From NCBI GenBank assembly GCA_944393165.1, contig CALXZF010000057.1, positions 1 to 17,755 of the forward strand: 17,755 nucleotides of DNA, written 5' to 3'. The DNA is from an uncultured Clostridia bacterium (GTDB taxonomy: Bacteria > Bacillota_A > Clostridia > TANB77 > CAG-508). The notes beneath the pieces are model-generated. The model was given only the letters and a program-made list of their open reading frames with translations. It was not told the origin of the DNA and made no database searches. Made by a program: the position numbers and the translations under genes. This document shows, piece after piece, positions 6,941 through 14,354 of this stretch (its first letter is position 1; each line of letters starts with the position of its first letter).

Positions 6941-8992
6941 ATGATAGATTTAAAGCAGAGTGTCCAATATATAAAAGGAGTTGGACCAAACAATTTAACT
7001 CTTTTACAAAAATTAGGAATAAATACTTTGGAAGATTTAATAACATTTTTTCCAAGAAATTATGAAGATAGAAGTAAACCAAAAAAAATAGCTGAGCTTG
7101 TAGACGGCGAAGAGGCTTTAATAGATGTGGTTTGTGCAAGTAAGATAATGGAAACAAGATTTGCACGAAATAAAGTAATGCTAAAAATGCTTGTAAGAGA
7201 TGACACAGGTGATTGTGTACTTACATGGTTTAATCAAACATATTTGAAGAATAAATTTCAAGTAGGAGAAAGATATCAATTTTATGGAAAAGTAAGCAAC
7301 AAATATGGAAGAATAGAAATGACAAAGCCTGTTTTCGACAAGGGTGGACTTAGTAAAAATACAGGAAAAATTATTCCAATATATCCACTTACATATAAAT
7401 TGTCTCAAAATAAGTTAAGAGGAATTATTGAAAATGGCTTAGAAAAAGTGCAGGGAAAACTGGAAGAAACAATACCAGATTATATATTAAAGCAATATAA
7501 TTTGGAAGATATAAATATTGCAACAAAGCAAATACATTTTCCAAATGATTTTAGCGAGTATAGTATGGCAAGAAGAAGATTTGTGTTTGAAGAGTTACTT
7601 ACAGTACAGCTTGCATTATCAAGCCTTAAGACAAGGTATGATAAAGAAACAGACGGAATTGTATTTGATAAAAATGTAAAGATGTCGGATGTTATAAATT
7701 CGCTTCCATTTAAACTTACAAAAGCTCAATTAAGAGTGTTAGAAGAAATAGATAATGATATGGAAAGCGATAAACCAATGAATAGGTTATTGCAAGGAGA
7801 TGTTGGCTCTGGAAAAACTATTGTATCTGTTATTGCTGCATATAAAGCTGCTAAATCAGGTTACCAGTCTGCAATAATGGCTCCAACAGCGATTTTAGCA
7901 GAGCAGCATTTGCAAGAATTCAAAAAAGTTTTAGAAAATTTTGGAATTAAATGTGAATTACTTTTAGGAGGCATGAGAGTAAAACAAAGGAGAGAAATTC
8001 TAGAACAATTAAAAAATGGTGAAATAGATGTATTAATTGGTACACATGCATTGCTTGTTGAAGATGTAGAGTTTAAAAATCTAGGGCTTGTTGTAACAGA
8101 TGAGCAACATAGATTTGGAGTAAGACAAAGAGCAAATATTGTTTCAAAAGGATCAAATCCAGATGTGCTAGTTATGACTGCCACTCCAATCCCAAGAACA
8201 TTGGCATTAATCCTTTATGGAGATTTGGACATATCAATAATAGATGAACTTCCTCCAAATAGAAAGAAAATAGAAACATATCCAGTTATGAAAAATATGG
8301 AACGAAGGATAGAGGAATTTATAAGAGCAAATGTTTCGAAAGGAAGACAAGCATATGTGGTATGTCCATTAGTGGAAGAAAATGAAGAATTCGATAATTT
8401 TAAATCTGTAGTGGAATTGGCGGAACATTATCAAAATGATGTATTCCCTGAGTTTAAGGTAGAATACTTACATGGCAAAATGAAACAAAGAGAAAAAGAT
8501 GATATTATGCAAAGATTCAAAGAAGGAGAAATTCAAATATTAGTATCTACGACTGTTATAGAAGTTGGAGTAAATGTTCCAAATGCAAATATAATGGTTG
8601 TACAAAATGCAGAACACTTTGGATTAGCACAACTTCACCAATTAAGAGGAAGAGTTGGTAGAGGAGAATATCAATCATATTGCATTTTGATTTATGAAGG
8701 TAATTCTAGAACGACCAAAGAAAGAATGAAAATAATGAAAGAAACAGATAATGGCTTTATAGTGGCAGAAAAAGATTTGGAATTAAGAGGTTCAGGAGAA
8801 TTTTTTGGAACAAGACAGCATGGATTACCAGAGTTTAAAATAGCAAACTTGTTTGAAGATGTATCAATTTTGAAAGAAGTGCAAGAATTGGTGCAAAAAA
8901 TAGAGCAAATAGACCCAAAACTAGAAAAAGAAGAAAACAAGAGATTGCACAAATTGGTAGAAGAAAAATTTGGAGCAAGAATCGAGTTGTAA
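6941..8992 (+). CDS. recG: ATP-dependent DNA helicase RecG
   Basis: RecG is a double-strand DNA translocase that reverses stalled forks and branch-migrates junctions. The 683-residue protein has normal length. The N-terminal helical and wedge/OB part (about 1-150) includes YIKGVGPN and FFPRNYEDR, both typical. Helicase motifs are Walker A GDVGSGKT (286-293), DEQH (387-390), TATPIPRT (413-420) and QLRGRVGRG (567-575). I chose the ATG at 6941, which has AGGAGG at 6931-6936; the in-frame ATG at 6875 would add 22 residues foreign to RecG and lacks a ribosome site. Seven bases after the stop a tandem 35-base repeat begins. An extended -10 near 6878-6886 may drive it. Confidence 0.97.
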   Translation: MIDLKQSVQYIKGVGPNNLTLLQKLGINTLEDLITFFPRNYEDRSKPKKIAELVDGEEALIDVVCASKIMETRFARNKVMLKMLVRDDTGDCVLTWFNQTYLKNKFQVGERYQFYGKVSNKYGRIEMTKPVFDKGGLSKNTGKIIPIYPLTYKLSQNKLRGIIENGLEKVQGKLEETIPDYILKQYNLEDINIATKQIHFPNDFSEYSMARRRFVFEELLTVQLALSSLKTRYDKETDGIVFDKNVKMSDVINSLPFKLTKAQLRVLEEIDNDMESDKPMNRLLQGDVGSGKTIVSVIAAYKAAKSGYQSAIMAPTAILAEQHLQEFKKVLENFGIKCELLLGGMRVKQRREILEQLKNGEIDVLIGTHALLVEDVEFKNLGLVVTDEQHRFGVRQRANIVSKGSNPDVLVMTATPIPRTLALILYGDLDISIIDELPPNRKKIETYPVMKNMERRIEEFIRANVSKGRQAYVVCPLVEENEEFDNFKSVVELAEHYQNDVFPEFKVEYLHGKMKQREKDDIMQRFKEGEIQILVSTTVIEVGVNVPNANIMVVQNAEHFGLAQLHQLRGRVGRGEYQSYCILIYEGNSRTTKERMKIMKETDNGFIVAEKDLELRGSGEFFGTRQHGLPEFKIANLFEDVSILKEVQELVQKIEQIDPKLEKEENKRLHKLVEEKFGARIEL

Positions 8993-8999
8993 ACAAAAA

Positions 9000-9096
9000 C
9001 TTGGACAAAGGGGACACTCCATTTCGTCCAAGAACTTGGACAAAAGGGACACTCCTAAATGGCCAAGAACTTGGACAAAAGGGACACTCCTAAATG
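9000..9096 (+). repeat. Tandem 35-base repeat array (three units), GGGACACTCC type
   Basis: CTTGGACAAA(A/G)GGGACACTCC occurs at 9000-9020, 9035-9055 and 9070-9090, an exact 35-base period. GTCCAAG-AA-CTTGGAC (9026-9041) forms a 7-base-pair hairpin between units one and two. Units two and three continue as TAAATG, so GGGACACTCCTAAATG closely matches GGGACACACCTAAATG at the end of the array at 3627-3750. It fills the gap between recG and the next gene. Confidence 0.93.
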
Positions 9097-9125
9097 ATTA
9101 TTATGTTAGTAAAGGAAGGTAATAA

Positions 9126-9701
9126 ATGAGTAGAAAAATATGGAAAGCAGGAACTTTTATATATCCTCTTCCTGCAGTAATGGTATCTTGCGGAACAATG
9201 GAAAAATCTAATATTATAACTGTTGCATGGACTGGAATATTAAACACTAACCCTGCAATGTGCTATATATCTGTTAGACCAGAAAGATATTCATATAATT
9301 TGATAAAAGAGCAAGGCGAATTTGTAATAAATTTAACAAATGAAAAATTAGCATATGCAACAGATTGGTGTGGCGTAAAAACTGGAGCAAAAGTGGACAA
9401 GTTTAAAGAAATGCACCTTACTAAAGAAAAAGCTGAGTTTGTGAAATGCCCACTTATAAAAGAAAGCCCAGTCTCTGTTGAATGTAAAGTAAAAGAAATA
9501 GAAGAACTTGGAAGTCATCATATGTTTGTTGCAGAAGTTTTATCAATAGATGCAGATGAAAAGTATATAGATTCCAAAGGCGCTTTCGATATTTCAAAAT
9601 GCAATCTTATTGCATATTTGAATGGGCATTACTATTCAATGGGAAGAAAAATTGGAAGATTTGGATTTTCTGTTCAAAAAAACAAGAGAAGAGGAAAATA
9701 A
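9126..9701 (+). CDS. Flavin reductase-like, FMN-binding domain protein
   Basis: The 191-residue product matches the flavin reductase-like family (FMN-binding split barrel). These proteins bind FMN and reduce flavin with NAD(P)H, or act as flavoprotein electron carriers; the partner is unknown. Visible family features are PLPAVMVSCG (14-23), NIITVAWTG (29-37), RPERYSYNLI (51-60), GEFVINL (64-70) and SHHMFVAEVL (130-139). The C-terminus is basic (KNKRRGK). AGGAAGG lies before the ATG. It follows the repeat array after recG and is unlikely to be functionally tied to RecG. No signal peptide or membrane helix is seen, so it is probably cytoplasmic. The family call is firm; the substrate is open. 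Confidence 0.88.
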   Translation: MSRKIWKAGTFIYPLPAVMVSCGTMEKSNIITVAWTGILNTNPAMCYISVRPERYSYNLIKEQGEFVINLTNEKLAYATDWCGVKTGAKVDKFKEMHLTKEKAEFVKCPLIKESPVSVECKVKEIEELGSHHMFVAEVLSIDADEKYIDSKGAFDISKCNLIAYLNGHYYSMGRKIGRFGFSVQKNKRRGK

Positions 9702-9728
9702 AAGGATTCAAAAAATACGCTAAAAGTA

Positions 9729-9757
9729 TTGACATTTACATAAAAAAACAATATTAT
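9729..9757 (+). promoter_or_regulatory. Strong sigma-A-type promoter for the epimerase-like gene
   Basis: TTGACA (9729-9734) and TATTAT (9752-9757) have an ideal 17-base spacer. They lie about 47 bases before the ATG at 9804 and may drive 9804-10676 and possibly the genes behind it. Confidence 0.7.
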
Positions 9758-9803
9758 ATATATGAATTTTTTGTATAATTTTGTAGAATAGGAGAGAACA
9801 TAG

Positions 9804-10676
9804 ATGTATACTAAGATGCTAACCTCAAAAATGGGTGGAGAATTAGTAAGCTTCAAGCTAGACGGTGAAGAACGAATCCACCAAGGACTAGAGTGTGTTG
9901 ACGAAAATGGAAAAGTATACTGGAAAAGACATTGGCCAGTGCTTTTTCCTGTTGTGGGTAAGCTAAAGAAAAATCAAACCATTATTAATGGCAGAATATT
10001 TGAAATGCCACAGCATGGTTTTGCGAGAGATTTTGAATTTGAACCAATAACTAAGTTAGACAATTTTCATTCATATGTTTTAAGAAGCAATAAAATCACA
10101 AAGAACAGGTATCCATATGATTTTGAATTATATACAACATATAGATTAGACGAAAACAAGCTAACTACAATTTATAAAGTAATTAATACTGGAGATGCAA
10201 CTCTTCCATTTGGAATAGGCGGACATCCTGCTTTTAAAATTGATCAAAAAGAATTAAAAAAGGGAAATTATTATTTAGAGTTCGAAGAAGATGAAGATAA
10301 AATCCACTTTTTATACTTGGTCGACGGATTAGTGGGCACTGAATATGCAAGAAATAATATGCTAGATAAAAGAAGAATTGCAATAGGACCAGATACATTC
10401 AATAATGATGCTTTAATTATGAAAGGAATAACATCACATAGGATAAGCTTGAAAAATAAAGCTACAGGCAAAACATTGCTTACAATGGACTTTACAGGAT
10501 TTCCATATTTGGCAATTTGGTCTAAACCAAATGCTCCATTTCTTTGTATAGAGCCATGGTATTCTACAGCAGATACAATAAAAAATACAGGCGTTTTCAT
10601 ACAAAAACAGGATATTATATCACTTAAACCAAATGAAACTTTTGAGTGTAAATACACTGTAGAATTTTTTAAATAG
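9804..10676 (+). CDS. Aldose 1-epimerase (galactose mutarotase) family protein
   Basis: The family interconverts alpha and beta anomers of sugars. The 290-residue product is of the LacX-like branch. Conserved elements are MPQHGFARDFEFE (H71), GIGGHPAF (H141) and a C-terminal CIEPWYS (E250); the histidines and glutamate fit the usual catalytic set. No signal peptide is seen, so it is cytoplasmic. AGGAGAG precedes the ATG, and a strong promoter lies just upstream at 9729-9757. No sugar transport or metabolism genes sit beside it, so the natural substrate cannot be read from context. Annotated relatives often remain 'aldose 1-epimerase family', which is the safe level here. Confidence 0.9.
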   Translation: MYTKMLTSKMGGELVSFKLDGEERIHQGLECVDENGKVYWKRHWPVLFPVVGKLKKNQTIINGRIFEMPQHGFARDFEFEPITKLDNFHSYVLRSNKITKNRYPYDFELYTTYRLDENKLTTIYKVINTGDATLPFGIGGHPAFKIDQKELKKGNYYLEFEEDEDKIHFLYLVDGLVGTEYARNNMLDKRRIAIGPDTFNNDALIMKGITSHRISLKNKATGKTLLTMDFTGFPYLAIWSKPNAPFLCIEPWYSTADTIKNTGVFIQKQDIISLKPNETFECKYTVEFFK

Positions 10677-10748
10677 AATCGGGCAAAGTACATTTAACAT
10701 ATTACTAAGTATCGAAAAACAAATTTCTTAAAGGAGTGTTAGTCGAAT

Positions 10749-10931
10749 ATGGAACAAGTGGTTAATCTTATAGGATTTGTTATTGCTCTACTGGGAGTAA
10801 TAATGATATATGATGCACGAATAATAACAAAAAAAGTATTTGGTTTTGGAGACCAAAATCAAGCTGCATGGGGATTAAAAATTTTAGGTTTTATAATAGC
10901 AATTATAGGAGCTTTAATAATTTATTTTTAA
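10749..10931 (+). CDS. Small two-helix membrane protein, unknown function
   Basis: This 60-residue protein has two predicted membrane helices, about 5-23 (VNLIGFVIALLGVIMIYDA) and 42-60 (GLKILGFIIAIIGALIIYF), joined by a polar loop KKVFGFGDQNQAAW. AAGGAG (10731-10736) lies 12 bases before the ATG, slightly far. It ends 12 bases before the GH18 gene, so the two are probably co-transcribed. I recognise no family with a known function. The paired G-rich helices suggest a hairpin that packs against itself or a partner. It is real judging from length, ribosome site, hydrophobic pattern and tight coupling. Confidence 0.75.
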   Translation: MEQVVNLIGFVIALLGVIMIYDARIITKKVFGFGDQNQAAWGLKILGFIIAIIGALIIYF

Positions 10932-10943
10932 TAGGAGAGAAAC

Positions 10944-12650
10944 ATGTCGAGAAAAGCGAAAAGAGCTGAAAAAGCAAAAGGTAAAGTGTTTTATAAATTA
11001 GTTGTAGTAGCAATATTTTTAGGTATTGCATATTGGATTTTAAAAGTTGCACCAAATTATGTGAATACAGATATTGCTGACAAAGCAAATCTTGTAATAA
11101 ACAATAGCAATGTAACATCAAGCTTGAAAAAAGATTTGATTATTGAAAATGGAGTAATATATATTGCAGAAGAGGATATAGAAAACTTCTTCGACCCATA
11201 TATATATTATGATGATAAATATGACCAAATAGTAACAACTTCAGAAAATCAAGTGACTAGCATTGTGGTAGGAGAAAATGCTATTACAAATAACGGGTCA
11301 AAAGTAGAAATATCAGGAACTGTGCTTGAAAGAAATGATACGCGATATATTCCTATAAAAAAAATAAAAAGTACATATAATGTGGAGATTGGGTATATTG
11401 AATCAACTAATACAGTGACAGTGGATTCTTTGGACAGAAAATTTGTTGTGGCAGATAGTAGAAAAGACAATAAGGTAAAAGCATATCCAACAATCTTTTC
11501 GAGAGATGTAGATGAAATAGTTCAAGGTGAGACTGTAACTGTAGCGCAAAATGAAGAAAATCAAAATAACGAAGTTGACGGCTGGACAGAGATAAGAACA
11601 GATACAGGCAAACTAGGGTATGTTAAAACAGATACTTTAGTAAACGAATATGTTACAAGAGAAGCTATCGAGAAAGAAAAACAAATTGACGGAAAGATAA
11701 GTATGGCATGGGATTATTTTTCTGAATATGCATATCCTCCAGATAGAAGCGGAACTGAAATCCAAGGAATTAATGTAATTAGTCCAACATTTTTTACCTT
11801 AGTAAATGAAGGGCAAGGAAGGATTAATGATAATGCCGGAGAAGAAGGGAAAGCATATATCGAATGGGCACATTCAAATGGATATATGGTGTGGCCAAGT
11901 GTGTCAAACAATTCATATATAGAAACTACATCAGAAATAATGCAGGACTATAATTTAAGACATGATTTAATAGAAAATATAGTAAGTTTGGTTTTAGAAT
12001 ATGACCTAGACGGAATAAATATTGATTTTGAATATATGCATGATGAAGACAAAGATTTATTTTCAAGATTTATAATAGAGCTAAAACCTAGACTAAATGA
12101 GATTGGAGCAGTTCTTTCAGTTGATGTAACTGCACCTGACGGTGGAGAAGAATGGTCTATGTGTTATGACAGACATGTTATTGGAGATGTAGCAGATTAT
12201 ATAGTATTTATGGCATATGACCAACATGGAAACTCATCAACAGAGCCAGGAACTAATGCAGGATATGATTGGGTAGAAGCAAATATAGAAAAATTTCTAG
12301 GACAAGAAGGCGTGGAAGCAGACAAGATAGTTCTTGGAATACCATTTTATACAAGAATATGGAAAGAATATAGTGACGGAACTGTAGAAAAAGAAGCAAG
12401 ATATATAAAAGATATAGAAAGCTTAATTCCTGAAGGAGCAACACGAACATGGGATGACAACTTAAAGCAATACTATGTTGAATTTGAGGAAAATGGTGTT
12501 ACAAATAAAATCTGGCTAGAAGAAGAAGAAGCAATAAAAGCAAAACTATCATTAATAGAAAAGTATGGACTAGCAGGAGCAGCATATTGGGCAAAAGATA
12601 GAGAACCAGAGTCTATCTGGAGCGTAATTTCTGAAGCTTTAGGAGTGTAA
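10944..12650 (+). CDS. Membrane-anchored glycosyl hydrolase family 18 protein (YaaH/SleL-like) with SH3-like domain
   Basis: GH18 enzymes cut beta-1,4 linkages in chitin or peptidoglycan; the spore cortex enzyme group YaaH/SleL is the closest match I can name. The 568-residue protein has a basic N-terminus and one membrane helix (about 17-34), so most of it should be outside the membrane. Residues about 65-165 resemble a copper amine oxidase N-like domain (NGVIYIAEEDI, YIPIKKI). An SH3-like domain is at about 178-235 (VKAYPT, GWTEIRTDTGKLGYV). The GH18 barrel is about 250-568, with LDGINIDFE containing the acid E363 and D361. The asparagine in DGIN is, to my knowledge, usual in this subgroup. 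AGGAGAG precedes the ATG. It is likely co-transcribed with the small membrane protein. A role in cell wall or spore cortex turnover is inferred. Confidence 0.9.
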   Translation: MSRKAKRAEKAKGKVFYKLVVVAIFLGIAYWILKVAPNYVNTDIADKANLVINNSNVTSSLKKDLIIENGVIYIAEEDIENFFDPYIYYDDKYDQIVTTSENQVTSIVVGENAITNNGSKVEISGTVLERNDTRYIPIKKIKSTYNVEIGYIESTNTVTVDSLDRKFVVADSRKDNKVKAYPTIFSRDVDEIVQGETVTVAQNEENQNNEVDGWTEIRTDTGKLGYVKTDTLVNEYVTREAIEKEKQIDGKISMAWDYFSEYAYPPDRSGTEIQGINVISPTFFTLVNEGQGRINDNAGEEGKAYIEWAHSNGYMVWPSVSNNSYIETTSEIMQDYNLRHDLIENIVSLVLEYDLDGINIDFEYMHDEDKDLFSRFIIELKPRLNEIGAVLSVDVTAPDGGEEWSMCYDRHVIGDVADYIVFMAYDQHGNSSTEPGTNAGYDWVEANIEKFLGQEGVEADKIVLGIPFYTRIWKEYSDGTVEKEARYIKDIESLIPEGATRTWDDNLKQYYVEFEENGVTNKIWLEEEEAIKAKLSLIEKYGLAGAAYWAKDREPESIWSVISEALGV

Positions 12651-12700
12651 ATTAGTAAAAAAGAAGAATAAAACTTAGTTCACCTAAATATAATTTAAGG

Positions 12701-12802
12701 TGTCACAAAGGGGGACAGGTGTTATTGTATCACTTTTGATACATTTACGCCTGTCCCTATTGTATAATTTTTGATACATTCATGCCTGCCACTTTTGTGA
12801 CA
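12701..12802 (-). repeat. 35-base-period GGGACAGG repeat element with terminal inverted repeats
   Basis: On the minus strand two 35-base units run back to back: a degenerate GTGGCAGGC unit, then GGGACAGGC. Each is followed by a palindrome, the better one being TGTATCA-CTTT-TGATACA at 12726-12743 on the plus strand. The ends pair as TGTCACAAAG (12701-12710) with CTTTTGTGACA (12792-12802). A further 11-base arm, CCTAAATATAA (12683-12693) with TTATATTTAGG (12809-12819), extends the foldback and covers part of the next gene's ribosome site. Confidence 0.88.
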
Positions 12803-12827
12803 AATAAGTTATATTTAGGAGGAGTTT

Positions 12828-13742
12828 ATGGTAGTTGGGTATATTAAAGAAGAAAATTTTATTAATCGACCATTTAAGAAAATGCAAATAAAAAGTTATG
12901 GAAGTAATTATATTATTGCAATATCTGCTAAAGCAAAATATCAAAAAAGCGTAAAGCCGAAGCTTATAAAATGCATCAAAAGACTAAATATAGACACTAT
13001 TGTTTTTTCAATGGAATTGCAAAAAGAATTTAAAGCATCTCTTTGTAATACATTAGAAGAAAATAATATTCAAATATTAAATGGAAAAAGGCTAATGGAG
13101 TTTATGCAATTTGATATTGTAAAATACATATTTGATAAGCAAGAAATCGATATGAAAAATGAAGAGATATATATAATTTTTAAGAAAACGGCTTTTTTAG
13201 ATTTAAACTTCTTGAAAAAATACATAGAAGAGTTTAGGCTAGTAAATATTGTTACAAATGATATAAAAAGGCTTAAAACAATACAAGATAGTCTTCTGGA
13301 TAGTAGTGGAATCTTGATTTCGGTATCTAATAACAAAAAGAAAGCACTAAAAAGAGCAAGGTATATATTGAATTTAAATTTGACAAAACAGGAACTTTTA
13401 AAATATAACATAAACCGTAATGCAGTTATAATAAATATTGCTGAAGATGTAAAATACGATTCACCCAGTTTTGACGGCATAAATGTGAATAATATAAAAA
13501 TAGAATGCACTGATGAATATATGGAACAATTTGAGCAAATAGGAAATAACTTTGATATAACCGAGTTATATGAAAGTATAATAATAAATTCTCAAAAATG
13601 GAAGATAGAAGACGCATACGAGAGGATAAGCAAGGATGATATAAAAATAATTCAAATAATAGGTAATAATGGAGCTATATCAAATGAAGAGTTACAGAAA
13701 ATTCACAATCTTAACCTTGACAAAAGACGAAAATTAGTTTAA
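12828..13742 (+). CDS. Unrecognised alpha/beta protein, 304 residues
   Basis: I do not recognise this gene. AGGAGGAG is next to the ATG and the frame is clean for 304 codons, so it is real. The protein is rich in Ile, Lys and Asn, with alternating strand and helix patterns: strand IDTIVFS (55-61), strand EIYIIF (113-118), LVNIVTND (138-145), SGILISVSNN (160-169), and NRNAVIINI (197-205). The repeated strand-then-polar pattern suggests one or two Rossmann-like layers, with SNNKKKALKRA resembling a loop and helix after a strand; no GxGxxG is present. The C-terminus DDIKIIQIIGNNGAISNEELQKI is a possible winged-helix start. No membrane helix is seen. Its neighbours, GH18 and greA, are functionally unrelated and give no clue. 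Its ribosome site lies in the foldback of the repeat element before it. Confidence 0.8.
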   Translation: MVVGYIKEENFINRPFKKMQIKSYGSNYIIAISAKAKYQKSVKPKLIKCIKRLNIDTIVFSMELQKEFKASLCNTLEENNIQILNGKRLMEFMQFDIVKYIFDKQEIDMKNEEIYIIFKKTAFLDLNFLKKYIEEFRLVNIVTNDIKRLKTIQDSLLDSSGILISVSNNKKKALKRARYILNLNLTKQELLKYNINRNAVIINIAEDVKYDSPSFDGINVNNIKIECTDEYMEQFEQIGNNFDITELYESIIINSQKWKIEDAYERISKDDIKIIQIIGNNGAISNEELQKIHNLNLDKRRKLV

Positions 13743-13764
13743 TATTATAAACAGTTGTTTTTGA

Positions 13765-13838
13765 AGGTGTGCTGAAGGGCACACTTAGTAAGTTTGGTGT
13801 AAAATCGTATGCTAATCTTATATTAAAACAACGATTTT
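13765..13838 (+). terminator. Two hairpins between the unknown gene and greA
   Basis: AGGTGTGC pairs with GCACACTT (about 13765-13786). Further on, AAAATCGT (13801-13808) pairs with ACGATTTT (13831-13838), followed by CTTTT, which gives a weak intrinsic terminator shape just before the greA ribosome site. Either could end the upstream transcript or attenuate read-through into greA. No strong promoter is obvious in the short space left. Confidence 0.4.
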
Positions 13839-13863
13839 CTTTTACAAAAAGGAGGGAGACAAA

Positions 13864-14343
13864 ATGGACTCAGAAAAAGAAGTTTTATTAACACAAGAAG
13901 GTTATGACAACATTGAAAAAGAACTAGAATATTTGACAACAGAAAAAAGAGCCGAAATAGCTGAAAGAATTAAAGTAGCTTTAGGCTTTGGAGATTTATC
14001 AGAAAATTCTGAATATGATGAAGCAAAAAATGCCCAAGCAGCAAATGAAACAAAAATAGCAGAATTGGAAAACAAACTTAGATATGCCAAAATCATAAAT
14101 GAGTCAGAGATAGACACAAAAACAGTTCAAGTAGGAAATACTGTTAAAGTGTTAGATATGGAATTCAATGAAGAAGTTTCATATACTATAGTAGGTTCAA
14201 CAGAAGTTGACCTAAGCCAAAACAAAATCTCAAATGAATCTCCAATAGGAGTAGCTCTTATGGGAGCAAAAAAAGGTCAAGTAGTAGAAGCACAAGCACC
14301 AGCTGGTGTTATAAAATATAAAGTTGTTTCAATTACAAAATAG
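13864..14343 (+). CDS. greA: Transcription elongation factor GreA
   Basis: GreA enters the secondary channel of RNA polymerase and stimulates cleavage of backtracked RNA. The 159-residue product has the normal length. The N-terminal coiled coil (about 1-78) carries the acidic tip in [16 protein letters not shown], with D44 and E47 as catalytic acids. The C-terminal FKBP-like domain is about 85-159 ([29 protein letters not shown]). AGGAGGG precedes the ATG. The stop is 11 bases before mfd, so the two are almost certainly one transcript. Both act on stalled polymerase, so the pairing makes functional sense. Confidence 0.97.
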   Translation: MDSEKEVLLTQEGYDNIEKELEYLTTEKRAEIAERIKVALGFGDLSENSEYDEAKNAQAANETKIAELENKLRYAKIINESEIDTKTVQVGNTVKVLDMEFNEEVSYTIVGSTEVDLSQNKISNESPIGVALMGAKKGQVVEAQAPAGVIKYKVVSITK

Positions 14344-14354
14344 GTAGGTGAAGC

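Noticed and set aside
9000..9096. Possible CRISPR array
   Set aside because: Units of 35 bases repeat end to end without unique spacers, and no cas gene is nearby. The same applies to 3627-3750.
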